NCBI GenBank assembly: GCA_021838065.1
Contig: JAKCEJ010000003.1
Span: forward strand, 1 to 23,943
Length of the DNA stretch: 23,943 nucleotides
DNA from: Pseudomonadota bacterium
GTDB lineage: Bacteria; Pseudomonadota; Gammaproteobacteria; Steroidobacterales; Steroidobacteraceae
Reading direction: 5' to 3'
The notes under the pieces are model-generated. The model was given only the letters and a program-made list of their open reading frames with translations, was not told where the DNA came from and made no database searches. The translations under genes were made by a program, and so were the position numbers. Each line of letters begins with the position of its first letter. The first letter of the stretch is position 1. Of this stretch, positions 14,941 to 21,850 are shown piece after piece.

Positions 14941-15690
14941 CTAGGTGTCGCCGAGCCAGCGCAGCGCGGCAGCAGAGGTGTTGTCGCTGCCGGCGCCCGC
15001 GCGCCGCACGGCGCGGCGCGCCAGCTCGAGCAGCTTCTCGCGCAGCGGCGCGGCGGGCGCGCCCAGCTCACCGGCGAGCTCCTCGTCCTTCAGCGGCCCC
15101 CAGAGCCCGTCGCTGCACACCAGCAACGCATCGCCGGGCTCAAGCGGGCGGCGCCGCGTGAGGGCCATGTCGGGCAGGATCGGTCCGCCACCGAGGCAGC
15201 ACTCGACGTAGTTGCGCATCGGGTGGGCCTGGGCCTGTTCGGCGGTGATCAGCCCCTCGCGCAGCAGCCCCTCCACGTGACTGTGATCGCGGCTGCGGCC
15301 GATGAGTTTCCCGGCGCGCACATGATAGATGCGGCTGTCGCCGATGTGCGCCCACCAGGAGGCGCCCTGCTGCACCAGGCATAGCGCGCACGTGGCACGG
15401 GGACGCTGGTCGATCGGCGCCTGTGCGCCAAGCTTGACCACCTCATCGTGCGCCCGCCCCAGCGTCAGGTGCAGAAAGCCCAGCGGATCGAACAGCGGGT
15501 GCGGCGCGCGCCGGAATGCATCGAGGATGGTCTGCCGGGTGACCTCCGCGGCGCGCCCGCCGTTGGCATAGCCTCCCATCCCGTCCGCGACCATGAGCAG
15601 CGCGGCATGCTCGGTCGCCGCGACCGCAACCCGGTCCTGATTCTCTCCGCGCCCACCCTGCAGGCTGACGTCGGCGTACTCGATCCGCAA
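14941..15690 (-). CDS. PP2C-family serine/threonine protein phosphatase
   Basis: Mn/Mg-dependent phosphatase that removes phosphate from Ser/Thr residues, usually opposing a Hanks-type kinase. 249 aa, a stand-alone catalytic domain without transmembrane segments, so cytoplasmic. Motifs: GENQDRV (15-21, metal Asp19), VADGMGGYANG (34-44, metal Asp36), the WAHIGDSRIYH core, LLVCSDGLWG and GAGSDNTSAAAL near the C-terminus, covering the invariant acidic residues. The reading frame opens with TTG at 15690; no ATG or GTG precedes motif I. First gene of the rph/rdgB-gmk unit and divergent from yicC. No kinase gene is present in the window. Confidence 0.92.
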   Translation of the reverse strand: MRIEYADVSLQGGRGENQDRVAVAATEHAALLMVADGMGGYANGGRAAEVTRQTILDAFRRAPHPLFDPLGFLHLTLGRAHDEVVKLGAQAPIDQRPRATCALCLVQQGASWWAHIGDSRIYHVRAGKLIGRSRDHSHVEGLLREGLITAEQAQAHPMRNYVECCLGGGPILPDMALTRRRPLEPGDALLVCSDGLWGPLKDEELAGELGAPAAPLREKLLELARRAVRRAGAGSDNTSAAALRWLGDT

Positions 15691-15765
15691 TTGAGGCCCG
15701 TAGATCTGTTAAAGTCGGGGCCCGCTTTATATCACCCCCCGGCGCCAGGAGCGTAGCGTCTACCC
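15691..15765. promoter_or_regulatory. Divergent promoter region between the PP2C gene and yicC
   Basis: The 75-nt gap between divergent starts must hold both promoters. On the plus strand a TATATC hexamer (15728-15733) in an AT-rich TTTATATC run is a candidate -10 for yicC; the region 17 nt upstream (TCTGTT, 15705-15710) is a poor -35. An AGGAG at 15747-15751 lies 14 nt before the yicC TTG, farther than ideal, and a small GTAG/CTAC dyad sits between them. No regulator site is recognised. Confidence 0.3.
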
Positions 15766-16629
15766 TTGATTTCCAGCATGACAGGTTTCGCGCGGCGCGA
15801 GAGCTCCGGCCCCTGGGGTACCCTCGTATGCGAGGTGCGCAGCGTCAATCACCGCTTCCTGGAAACCGGCTTCCGCCTGCCCGAGGAGCTGCGCCCGGCC
15901 GAGGGCGAGCTGCGCCAGCGCCTGGCCCAGGAGGTGCGCCGCGGCAAAGTCGACTGCAGCATGACATATCGTCCGGGGCAGGCGGCGGGCGCCAGCCTCG
16001 AGGTGGACACGGCGGCCCTGGAGCGGCTCGCCGCCCGCATCGGGGAGCTGGGCCGGGCCTACCCGGCCGGCACAGTGAACCTGCTCGAAGTGCTGCGCTG
16101 GCCCGGCATCCTCAAGGATCAGAGCGTCGCAGGCGAGGAGCTGCTCGCCGCGGCCCGGGAACTCTTCGAGGCAGCCGTCGCCGATCTGTGCGCGGCCCGC
16201 GCCCGCGAGGGGGAAAAGCTGCGCGAGGTGCTCGAGCAGCGCTGCGCTGCGCTTGAGGTTCTGGTCAAGCAAGTGCAGGGGCGGCTGCCCGAGGTGCAGG
16301 CTCGGTTCACCGCGCGCGTGCGCGAGCGGATCCAGGAGCTCGCCGCGGGCGCCGACCCGGAGCGGCTCGAGCAGGAAGTCGCGCTGCTGCTGCAGCGGCT
16401 CGACGTGGACGAGGAGCTCGAGCGGCTGACAGGCCACATCAGCGAGGTCCGCCGGGTGCTCGCGGGCAACGAGCCGGCCGGCCGGCGCCTCGATTTCCTC
16501 ATGCAGGAGCTGAACCGCGAGGCGAACACGCTCTCATCGAAGTCGCAGGACCTCGAGACCACCCGCTGCGCGGTCGACATGAAGGTGCTGATCGAGCAGA
16601 TGCGCGAGCAGGTGCAGAACGCCGAGTAG
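15766..16629 (+). CDS. yicC: YicC/YloC family endoribonuclease
   Basis: Member of the YicC family; E. coli YicC is a reported endoribonuclease acting on small RNA. 287 aa, full length. The N-terminal hallmark MISSMTGFARRE, the EVRSVNHRFLE segment (23-33) and the C-terminal DUF1732 region with RRLDFLMQELNREANTLSSK and the final VLIEQMREQVQN are all present. The start is TTG at 15766: it reproduces the family N-terminus exactly, whereas the ATG at 15778 would drop four conserved residues. It is the only plus-strand gene of the housekeeping block; gmk, its usual downstream partner in other gammaproteobacteria, lies on the opposite strand here. A GCCGAG/CTCGGC dyad (16621-16643) spans its stop without a T-run. 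Confidence 0.94.
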   Translation: MISSMTGFARRESSGPWGTLVCEVRSVNHRFLETGFRLPEELRPAEGELRQRLAQEVRRGKVDCSMTYRPGQAAGASLEVDTAALERLAARIGELGRAYPAGTVNLLEVLRWPGILKDQSVAGEELLAAARELFEAAVADLCAARAREGEKLREVLEQRCAALEVLVKQVQGRLPEVQARFTARVRERIQELAAGADPERLEQEVALLLQRLDVDEELERLTGHISEVRRVLAGNEPAGRRLDFLMQELNREANTLSSKSQDLETTRCAVDMKVLIEQMREQVQNAE

Positions 16630-17130
16630 GCCCGGGGCTCGGCGCGTGCCACGCCCGCGACCATCCGGCTTGCACGCGCAGGGCTTCGCGGTGAGAGGCC
16701 GACGTCAGCCGCTGCACCCGCCTCTCGAGAGGCCGCGCGCCATGCGCAGCACGTTCTCCCGATGGAACTCGAGAAACCGCCGCTGCCCCTCGGAGAACGC
16801 CCCGACGTTTACGCCGGCGTCCCGATCGATTCCCATCCGCTTAAGTGACACGGGATCCGCCACCGGAGATACGATGAACTGCCCCGCGTTCTCGAACGAA
16901 TGGCGAAGCGGTCCGCATCTTTGGACTCCAGCTCGGGCAATCCGGGCCTCCGCGCAGCGCCGCATCGTATCGCTCGCGTGACAAGACACTGCGAAACCGC
17001 TGCGAAGCCGATCGGTTCGGAGTTCGGATCGGGGATCGGTTGCTCATCGAGGGTCCGCGCGCGGATCCGTCGCCCGATCAAGGGATGCTCGCCGACTTGT
17101 ATCGTTCGAGGCCCTGTTGAATCGTCCGAG
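16630..17130. other. 501-nt stretch without a supportable gene
   Basis: Located between yicC and the beta-barrel gene. It contains a perfect 14-bp palindrome, GCCTCTCGAGAGGC (16720-16733). A minus-strand open frame of 94 codons (16705-16989) translates to a protein-like segment (for example GVNVGAFSEGQRRFLEFHRE), but I recognise no family, it lacks a Shine-Dalgarno, and adjacent frames continue in a similar composition, so a decayed gene is possible but unproven. No terminator with a T-run was found. Confidence 0.4.
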
Positions 17131-17802
17131 TCATGGCAGTGACCATATGGCACCGAGGGAGATCATGCTGGGATTCGAGCCGGCAGCCTTGAAGCGCTCG
17201 TACTCTCCGCGAAATGCCCAGTTTCCGAGCTTCCATTGCAGGCCGGCGCCTGCCGCAAATCCGGTGGTTGTACTGTTGCGCGCGATGCTGAGGTAGCTGC
17301 AGGGAGTGACAGCGCAATTGTCGACGCCGAAGTACTCGTAATCAGCGGACTGGTGGGTCGTGATCCGGGACAAGCCCGCCTTCAGATAGACGGTCACGAG
17401 GGGCACGGGAAGATAGAGAATCGCGAAGGCTCCCTCGCCCTTCTGCGAGGCCTGACCGTTCTTGAAGAGCACCCCGGCCTGAGGAGGCGGCCACGATTGC
17501 TGCCCGAAGTCTACGTAGGTGACTTCCGCGCCAAGGAAAGAAAGCGGCCGCACGCCGAGCATGACCTGGTAGGCAGAGTGAGTGAACCCTCGACCGCCGA
17601 GCAGCACGGTGCCTCCGAAGCCATTGGGCGCGCTCATCGGTGCAGCCGTAAAGCGAGCCTGGCCGTAAGCTGCACCTATATAGAAGCCGAGTGGGTTCGC
17701 AGCGTACGCGCTTGGGAGGGCACAGACAGAGGCGATGGAGAATGCGACCGCAGCGATGGTGAGCGGGCGGAGGCGTGCGTGAGCCGGGGACTGCCTTATC
17801 AT
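17131..17802 (-). CDS. Outer-membrane beta-barrel protein (OmpA/OmpW-like small barrel)
   Basis: 223 aa with an N-terminal signal peptide: basic residues, hydrophobic core LTIAAVAFSIASVCALPSA, and a likely cleavage after SAYA before ANP (about residue 34). The mature part alternates hydrophobic/polar and is rich in Gly and aromatics (GFYIGAAYGQARF, YQVMLGVRPLSFLGAEVTYVDFG, FAAGAGLQWKLGNWAFRGEYERF, SLGAIWSL), as in the 8-stranded OMP_b-brl superfamily. It ends ..IWSLP rather than in the usual terminal Phe, a small deviation. Two cysteines (about 170-175) may form an extracellular-loop disulfide. ATG 17802 has a GGAG Shine-Dalgarno 6-7 nt upstream. Monocistronic in appearance; ligand and role are unknown. 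Confidence 0.82.
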   Translation of the reverse strand: MIRQSPAHARLRPLTIAAVAFSIASVCALPSAYAANPLGFYIGAAYGQARFTAAPMSAPNGFGGTVLLGGRGFTHSAYQVMLGVRPLSFLGAEVTYVDFGQQSWPPPQAGVLFKNGQASQKGEGAFAILYLPVPLVTVYLKAGLSRITTHQSADYEYFGVDNCAVTPCSYLSIARNSTTTGFAAGAGLQWKLGNWAFRGEYERFKAAGSNPSMISLGAIWSLP

Positions 17803-18330
17803 TCTTGACTCCAGTGACTGACCCTGACATCTGCAGGTGCTGGCTGAACGGCCGGACGCCTAGCCCGTACGAAGAACGATTGAGACCGAGTCGGGGTTGA
17901 CCTGCGCTGGCGCATCAATTAGACGCGACCAATTGTGTCAACGATGCTGCGCAGGCCGAATCGTCGAACGAGCGACACAAACTTCTTTGCATCTTTTGGG
18001 CAAACGAAGGCTCGCGCAGTTTGATTGGCGTCAGATTCCGGGCCCTCGGCTCGCAGCGCCGTCGGGGCCGCTTTGCCAAGCCCTCATGCCACGCCGCCGC
18101 GGCGCTGACAAGTGCCTTCAGGCGCGAGGTGTTGGCGCTGCACGAGGAGCCGGTAACCGACCGGCTCTAGCAGTGCCGTCAGTGCGGGATGCAGATGTGC
18201 ATCTGCGCGCAGTGTGACCGCGGGAACCTCTATTGCCCCGGTGCGTCCGCCAAGCCGCATCGAGGGCAATCACGCGCAGCGCATGCCGGCGCGCGAAGGT
18301 TCGGGTCGGCCGTTGCGCCGCAGGCGCCAG
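17803..18330. other. 528-nt gene-poor stretch upstream of the beta-barrel gene
   Basis: The minus strand holds a perfect -35 TTGACA (17941 to 17936), about 135 nt upstream of the barrel gene, but only poor -10 candidates at 16-17 nt (ATTGAT, TTGATG). The segment 17925-18010 is clearly more AT-rich than its surroundings, consistent with a promoter. The rest (18010-18330) contains only short frames on both strands without recognisable families or ribosome-binding sites. No terminator with a T-run was seen. Confidence 0.35.
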
Positions 18331-18933
18331 TCAGCGGCCGCGGCCCTTGCGGCCCTTCCAATCCCGGTTGATCCGGTTCAGATCGAATCCCTTCGGGTCG
18401 AACACACCGCCGATCCAGCGCGCCGTGTCCGTGTATTCCTCGTGCTGACGGTCAGCGAGGATCTCGAGGAATCGGGCGTAGCCGTGCGGACCGCCGACGT
18501 CCTCGGGCGGGCAGGCGTTCTCGCCGGCGGCGCATAGCGGCAGGCCCAGCTCGCCGACCTTCGCGGGCAGCGCGGACTCGATGACGATCCGATGCTCCCA
18601 GCCGTCCCCCATGTCGTAGCAGTACTGGAACTGCCCCCGCAACCCCAACTCCGCGACGACGGCCGCGACCGAGACCTGCCGCTCGTCCCGATAGCGACTG
18701 GTGTCCTCGTCAGCGCCCGCCTCCTGGATCCACCAGTCCGGCGCCACCAGGCCGACACCCACCTCGAATTCGTGGGCGTGCGAGTCCGTCCATCCGATCA
18801 CCCACTGCAGGTAATGATGCAGGGCCGCGAGCGCCCAGTTGTCCGGGACCAGCACCCGGCGCCACACGAGCGGCGTGACCTCCAGCAGCTCGATGCGCAG
18901 GGCCACGGCTCTCGGTGCCGGCGGTTTTGCCAT
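18331..18933 (-). CDS. Plasmid pRiA4b ORF-3-like family protein
   Basis: 200 aa. I recognise the pRiA4b ORF-3 / IS1096 TnpR-like fold by its order of motifs: VALRIELLEVTPLVWRRVLVP near the N-terminus (Trp-Arg-Arg core), LHHYLQWVIGWTDSHAHEF, the YCYDMGDGWEHRIVIE block with the near-invariant YxYDxGDxWEH, then a cysteine-containing CAAGENACPPEDVGGPHGY segment and a C-terminal FDLNRINRDW. ATG 18933 has GGAG about 8 nt upstream and matches homologue starts; a frame extension to 19008 adds 25 unconserved residues and is rejected. The family is often carried on plasmids and transposons, and its function is unknown. Flanks here are gene-poor and hold a pseudogene. Confidence 0.88.
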   Translation of the reverse strand: MAKPPAPRAVALRIELLEVTPLVWRRVLVPDNWALAALHHYLQWVIGWTDSHAHEFEVGVGLVAPDWWIQEAGADEDTSRYRDERQVSVAAVVAELGLRGQFQYCYDMGDGWEHRIVIESALPAKVGELGLPLCAAGENACPPEDVGGPHGYARFLEILADRQHEEYTDTARWIGGVFDPKGFDLNRINRDWKGRKGRGR

Positions 18934-19439
18934 GACGGTCTCCGTTACGTTCCGGTCGGCACGATCCTGGGCGGATCGCGGGGCGGGCGTGTTCAAGCGG
19001 CGGCGCATTCCGTGACGCCGTGCCTTCTCAGTCTAGGGAACGGCGGGCGCAGGCGCCACAAGGCCGTGCAGGCGGCTCAAGGAGCGCTGCGGGCCCTCCC
19101 TTTGCATCGGCTTGAGTGACGGCAGCGGCCGCCCAACCTGGACGGATTCCAGTTCGCTCGAGAAATCACGCTGCGCGCGGGCTTTGCCGCCCGCCTCGCC
19201 CTGGCGAAGCAACTCGCATGCGCCGTGGCGCCGTTGCTCACGCACGCCCGATGATCCATCTGCCCAGCTGGCCGCGCTTCGAATCCGTCACGGGCCTCGC
19301 GCCGAAGCACGGCAGCCGGCACACACCAGCCGCAAGCTCAGGCCGAGGACGGCGCGACCTCATGGCCGAGCGCAATTGCCCATGAGCGCCGCACCGTTCG
19401 GCGCAGGCGCGCTCGAAGGCTCCGGCTGCGCACTCCCCC
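18934..19439. other. 506-nt spacer without a supportable gene
   Basis: Lies between the pRiA4b-like gene and the GGDEF remnant. Several 60-90 codon frames exist on both strands, but none shows a Shine-Dalgarno, a known motif or a conserved-looking start. A CGGGC/GCCCG dyad is visible on the minus strand near 19180-19200. Together with the adjacent GGDEF relic, the segment reads as decayed former coding DNA; this is inference. Confidence 0.35.
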
Positions 19440-19790
19440 CGCGATGCAATTGCGCCCGGCGCTCTTGGCGGCAGGCGAGCGCTGATCGGCGATACGAACC
19501 AACGAGGTCCAGCCGGCACACCCATCCGCAATTCTCTACGCGACCCCGATGCTGCCCGTGGTCGCCTGGCCGTTCGGCCGCCTTCCCAGCCCACGGGCCC
19601 GAAGCGTCGCCATGCACTGTGTGGCCGCGGCGGCCGATTTCCCGGGTAAGACCGAGACGAATTCCTCCCCGCCCCAGCGGCCGACGCAGTCGGCATCGCG
19701 CAGCTGCGCACGGACGCTGCGCGCCGCTGGCGCTGCGGCATCGAGCCCATCGCGCTTGTGGGCGGGCTGAGTCTCGAACAGAATACCGCT
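19440..19790 (-). pseudogene. Degenerate GGDEF (diguanylate cyclase) domain remnant
   Basis: The minus strand translates, in one frame, to RAQLRDADCVGRWGGEEF, the strand-turn of a GGDEF domain with an intact GGEEF signature (19659-19673). It is followed by a TTGSIGVA segment (family: SIGVA), then an in-frame TAG (19536-19538), then DGCAGWTSLVRIADQRSP and AAKSAGRN (19449-19472), which correspond to the terminal ADxALYxAKxxGRN of the domain. Upstream, only a scrambled HKRDGLDA remains where the substrate-binding and DxDxFKxxND parts should be; the LTGLPNRR motif is absent. No start codon or ribosome-binding site is present. Loss of the first 50 or so residues, the stop and substitution of the LY pair all indicate a dead gene. 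Outer limits are approximate. Confidence 0.78.
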
Positions 19791-19846
19791 CGGCTCACGC
19801 GTACGAGAATGCACGGCGGCGCAATTCGGATCGGACGACCCTCGCG

Positions 19847-20554
19847 ATGCCTGTCTCAGATTTCCAATACTTCCCGATCACGCTGCCGTTCCTGCTGATC
19901 CTCACGGCACTGCTGGCGGTGATGGGCGTGCTGGTCGCGCTGCGGATGCTGCGCTATGCGTCCGAGACGATGCAGATCAGCGAGGCGGCGCTGCTGGTCA
20001 TCCTGGGTCTTTCGCTGGTGGGCAGCTACGTCAACATCCCGGTGGCGTACCTGCCGGCGCATCGCATCATCACGGCCGATGAGATCCGCTTCTTCGGCAT
20101 GACCTATGTGATCCCGGTGGTGCGCCAGACCCGTGCAACGATGATCGCCGTGAACCTCGGGGGCGCGGTGATCCCGGTCGTGCTCTCGCTCTATCTGCTG
20201 GTGAAGCACGGGCTGTACGTCCTGGCGGCAATCGCCACCGCGTGCGTCGCCGCCGTGTGCCATCTGCTCGCCCGGCCGGTGCCCGGCTTCGGCATCGCGC
20301 TGCCGATATTCGTGCCCGCGAGCGTGACGGCCATCATCGCGCTCGCCCTGACGCGCCGCCGCGCGGCGCCGCTCGCCTACATCAGCGGCAGTTGCGGTGT
20401 GCTGATCGGGGCCGACCTGCTCAACCTGCCTTCGGTGTCAGCGCTCGGCGCGCCGGTCGCATCGATCGGCGGCGCCGGCACCTTCGACGGCATCTACCTC
20501 ACGGGGCTGCTCGCGCTGCTGTACGCCGGGCTGTCGCGCTACCTGACGAAATAG
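19847..20554 (+). CDS. DUF1614 family integral membrane protein
   Basis: 235 aa, almost entirely hydrophobic, with about seven transmembrane helices. The N-terminal FQYFPITLPFLLILTALLAV, the LRYASETMQISEAALLVIL segment, the GSYVNIPVA motif (about 58-66) and the later ISGSCGVLIGADLLNLP and GGAGTFDGIYLTGLLALL segments match DUF1614, an uncharacterised membrane family. ATG 19847 is chosen because the upstream in-frame extension runs antisense through the GGDEF relic and has no membrane-protein character; its Shine-Dalgarno is weak. The gene converges on the next one with a shared hairpin between them. Confidence 0.88.
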   Translation: MPVSDFQYFPITLPFLLILTALLAVMGVLVALRMLRYASETMQISEAALLVILGLSLVGSYVNIPVAYLPAHRIITADEIRFFGMTYVIPVVRQTRATMIAVNLGGAVIPVVLSLYLLVKHGLYVLAAIATACVAAVCHLLARPVPGFGIALPIFVPASVTAIIALALTRRRAAPLAYISGSCGVLIGADLLNLPSVSALGAPVASIGGAGTFDGIYLTGLLALLYAGLSRYLTK

Positions 20555-20561
20555 GCCCCGC

Positions 20562-20582
20562 GGCCAGCGATGCGCGCTGGCC
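20562..20582. terminator. Candidate bidirectional terminator hairpin between convergent genes
   Basis: GGCCAGCG (20562-20569) and CGCTGGCC (20575-20582) form a perfect 8-bp stem with a 5-nt loop, exactly in the 32-nt gap between two convergent stops. No T-run follows on either strand, so efficiency as an intrinsic terminator is uncertain; the position is the main argument. Confidence 0.55.
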
Positions 20583-20586
20583 GGTC

Positions 20587-21297
20587 TCAAGGTCCCGGCG
20601 GCGGTACGGGGCGCTTGCGGCGGAGATTCGCGCGGCGCCGCGGGTGCACCGCCAGCGGCGGCAGGGTGTGATAGCGCTTGTACGCCGGCAGGCTCTTGAA
20701 CAGGTTGTCCGGCGAGGGGCCGCGCCGCGAGCCCGAGCACACCACCCGCGACATTTGCGCCTGCTCCTCGAGCTGCGAGGCATCGATCGGCGCCGGACCC
20801 GACTCGAGGTAACAGTTGCCGCTGCCGCGCGCGATCCGCTGGCCGGTGGCGGTGCGGTAGGACTCGCGCCCCTGCGAGCGGATCCCGGAGGCCGCCGAGT
20901 GCAGGGCGGTGACGCTGTGCGCGCCCTTGGGAAAGCCGATGGTCAACGACTTTCGGCGCTTGAGGATTGATTGCACGGCAAGGCGCGCCGCCTGGCCCCA
21001 GTTGATGGGCCGGGCCGCACGCAACGGACGGCTGATGGCCGGAAGAGTCAGCGTGATTGGCGCGGTGATCGGCCTCACCGGGACGGTCAGCGCCCGCAAC
21101 CGCGTCGGCGGCACGATCAGCCGGCGCTTGCGATGAACCGGCCGGAACAGGAAGACGCGGATCGGCGCCACGTTGGCGCCGGCGAGGGAAAAGGTCTGCG
21201 TTTCGCGGAGCAGCAGCGCGATCACCAGGACATGCGCGCATGCGACGGCGGCGAAGAGCAGGATCTTCCGGGTAATGCGCGCGCGCCGCGCGTCCAC
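20587..21297 (-). CDS. Hypothetical inner-membrane-anchored periplasmic protein with a TonB-like N-terminus
   Basis: 236 aa; family not recognised. A short basic N-terminus and one hydrophobic helix (KILLFAAVACAHVLVIALLL, about 11-30) are followed by a Pro/Arg/Val-rich stretch (about 45-95, PPTRLRALTVPVRPITAPIT), an arrangement like the anchor and spacer of TonB-type proteins. The C-terminal half is soluble, contains two cysteines (about 162 and 188) and a SPDNLFKSLPAYKRYHTLPP element, and ends very basic and Pro-rich. No TonB C-terminal domain is evident. The GTG start at 21297 has a strong GGGGGAGGG Shine-Dalgarno 4-5 nt upstream, the best in the region, so the gene is probably real. No ExbB/ExbD genes are nearby. 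Confidence 0.75.
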   Translation of the reverse strand: MDARRARITRKILLFAAVACAHVLVIALLLRETQTFSLAGANVAPIRVFLFRPVHRKRRLIVPPTRLRALTVPVRPITAPITLTLPAISRPLRAARPINWGQAARLAVQSILKRRKSLTIGFPKGAHSVTALHSAASGIRSQGRESYRTATGQRIARGSGNCYLESGPAPIDASQLEEQAQMSRVVCSGSRRGPSPDNLFKSLPAYKRYHTLPPLAVHPRRRANLRRKRPVPPPGP

Positions 21298-21460
21298 GCC
21301 CTCCCCCTTTGCGGCGTCAGCGACCCCGCTTATGAGACAGCGCCGGGGGCGAGGCGGTTCCGGCTATAACGCCCGGAAACGGATGAGTCTCGGAAACCAG
21401 GGGTCCCGCAGGCCCCGCCGCGGCCGCATGCCGCGGCGCCGCAGAGGCAGCAGGTCCGGA

Positions 21461-21673
21461 TTACTTGGGGGCGGCGACGCCGTACTTCTTGCGGAACTTG
21501 TCCACCCGTCCGGCGGTGTCGACGATCTTCTGCTTGCCGGTATAGAACGGGTGGCAGTTCGAGCAGACCTCCACCTGCAGGTCGTGATCCAGCGTGGAGC
21601 GCGTCTTGAACGAGTTGCCGCAGGTGCAGGTAACCGTGATCTCGTGATACTCGGGATGGATGGCGGCTTTCAT
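21461..21673 (-). CDS. rpmE: 50S ribosomal protein L31 (zinc-binding type)
   Basis: 70-aa ribosomal large-subunit protein that helps bridge the subunits. The CxC..CxxC zinc ligands are all present (Cys16, Cys18, Cys37, Cys40), so this is the C+ form expressed when zinc is sufficient, rather than the C- paralogue induced in zinc starvation. Core signature: NCHPFYTGKQKIVDTAGRVDKF (39-60). ATG 21673. No strong Shine-Dalgarno is visible, but a promoter and a strong hairpin lie in its leader. Confidence 0.96.
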   Translation of the reverse strand: MKAAIHPEYHEITVTCTCGNSFKTRSTLDHDLQVEVCSNCHPFYTGKQKIVDTAGRVDKFRKKYGVAAPK

Positions 21674-21695
21674 AGGCGGTGGCTCGGATAGCGGG

Positions 21696-21717
21696 GCAGG
21701 CCGCGCGGGCGGCCTGC
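21696..21717 (-). promoter_or_regulatory. Leader hairpin upstream of rpmE
   Basis: GCAGGCCGC (21696-21704) and GCGGCCTGC (21709-21717) form a perfect 9-bp stem with a 4-nt loop, 22 nt upstream of the rpmE start and inside the predicted 5' leader of about 64 nt. No T-run follows toward rpmE. A role in translational control of L31 is possible, by analogy with other ribosomal-protein leaders, but the structure matches no leader family I know. Confidence 0.45.
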
Positions 21718-21744
21718 GGGCCTGAGTTCAGTAAAAGGGCGCGG

Positions 21745-21773
21745 AGTTTAGCCGGAGTAGCGCCCGGCCTCAA
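21745..21773 (-). promoter_or_regulatory. Sigma-70 promoter candidate for rpmE
   Basis: On the minus strand the -35 TTGAGG (21773 to 21768; four of six consensus) and the -10 TAAACT (21750 to 21745; four of six) are separated by exactly 17 nt. Transcription would begin near 21737 and carry the 21696-21717 hairpin in the leader. Confidence 0.5.
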
Positions 21774-21815
21774 GCGCCGCGGGCCCGTAGCGGCCCTGCA
21801 ACGGCAGCCTTCGCA

Positions 21816-21850
21816 TTATCCACAAAAGCTGTGGATAACTCTGTGGAACA
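21816..21850. promoter_or_regulatory. Inverted pair of DnaA-box sequences plus a third degenerate box
   Basis: TTATCCACA (21816-21824) is a perfect match to the DnaA box TTATNCACA. TGTGGATAA (21830-21838) is its exact reverse complement, 5 nt away, so the two form a 9-bp inverted repeat. TGTGGAACA (21842-21850) matches the same reverse box at seven of nine positions. The cluster lies in a 405-nt intergenic region and borders an AT-rich tract. As RNA the repeat could also fold as a hairpin, so a terminator-like reading is the main alternative. Confidence 0.55.

Noticed and set aside
17160..17185. T-loop-like GATTCGAGCC motif suggesting a tRNA
   Set aside because: It lies inside the 3' end of the beta-barrel coding sequence, and no cloverleaf or acceptor stem can be drawn around it.
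17897..18217. 106-codon plus-strand frame upstream of the barrel gene
   Set aside because: No ribosome-binding site, erratic Cys/Arg composition and no recognisable motif.
18084..18269. 61-codon minus-strand frame with a protein-like stretch
   Set aside because: Too short, with no family and no ribosome-binding site; could be a gene fragment but cannot be supported.
18934..19008. 25-residue N-terminal extension of the pRiA4b-like protein
   Set aside because: The internal ATG at 18933 has a GGAG Shine-Dalgarno and matches family starts; the extension is unconserved in character.
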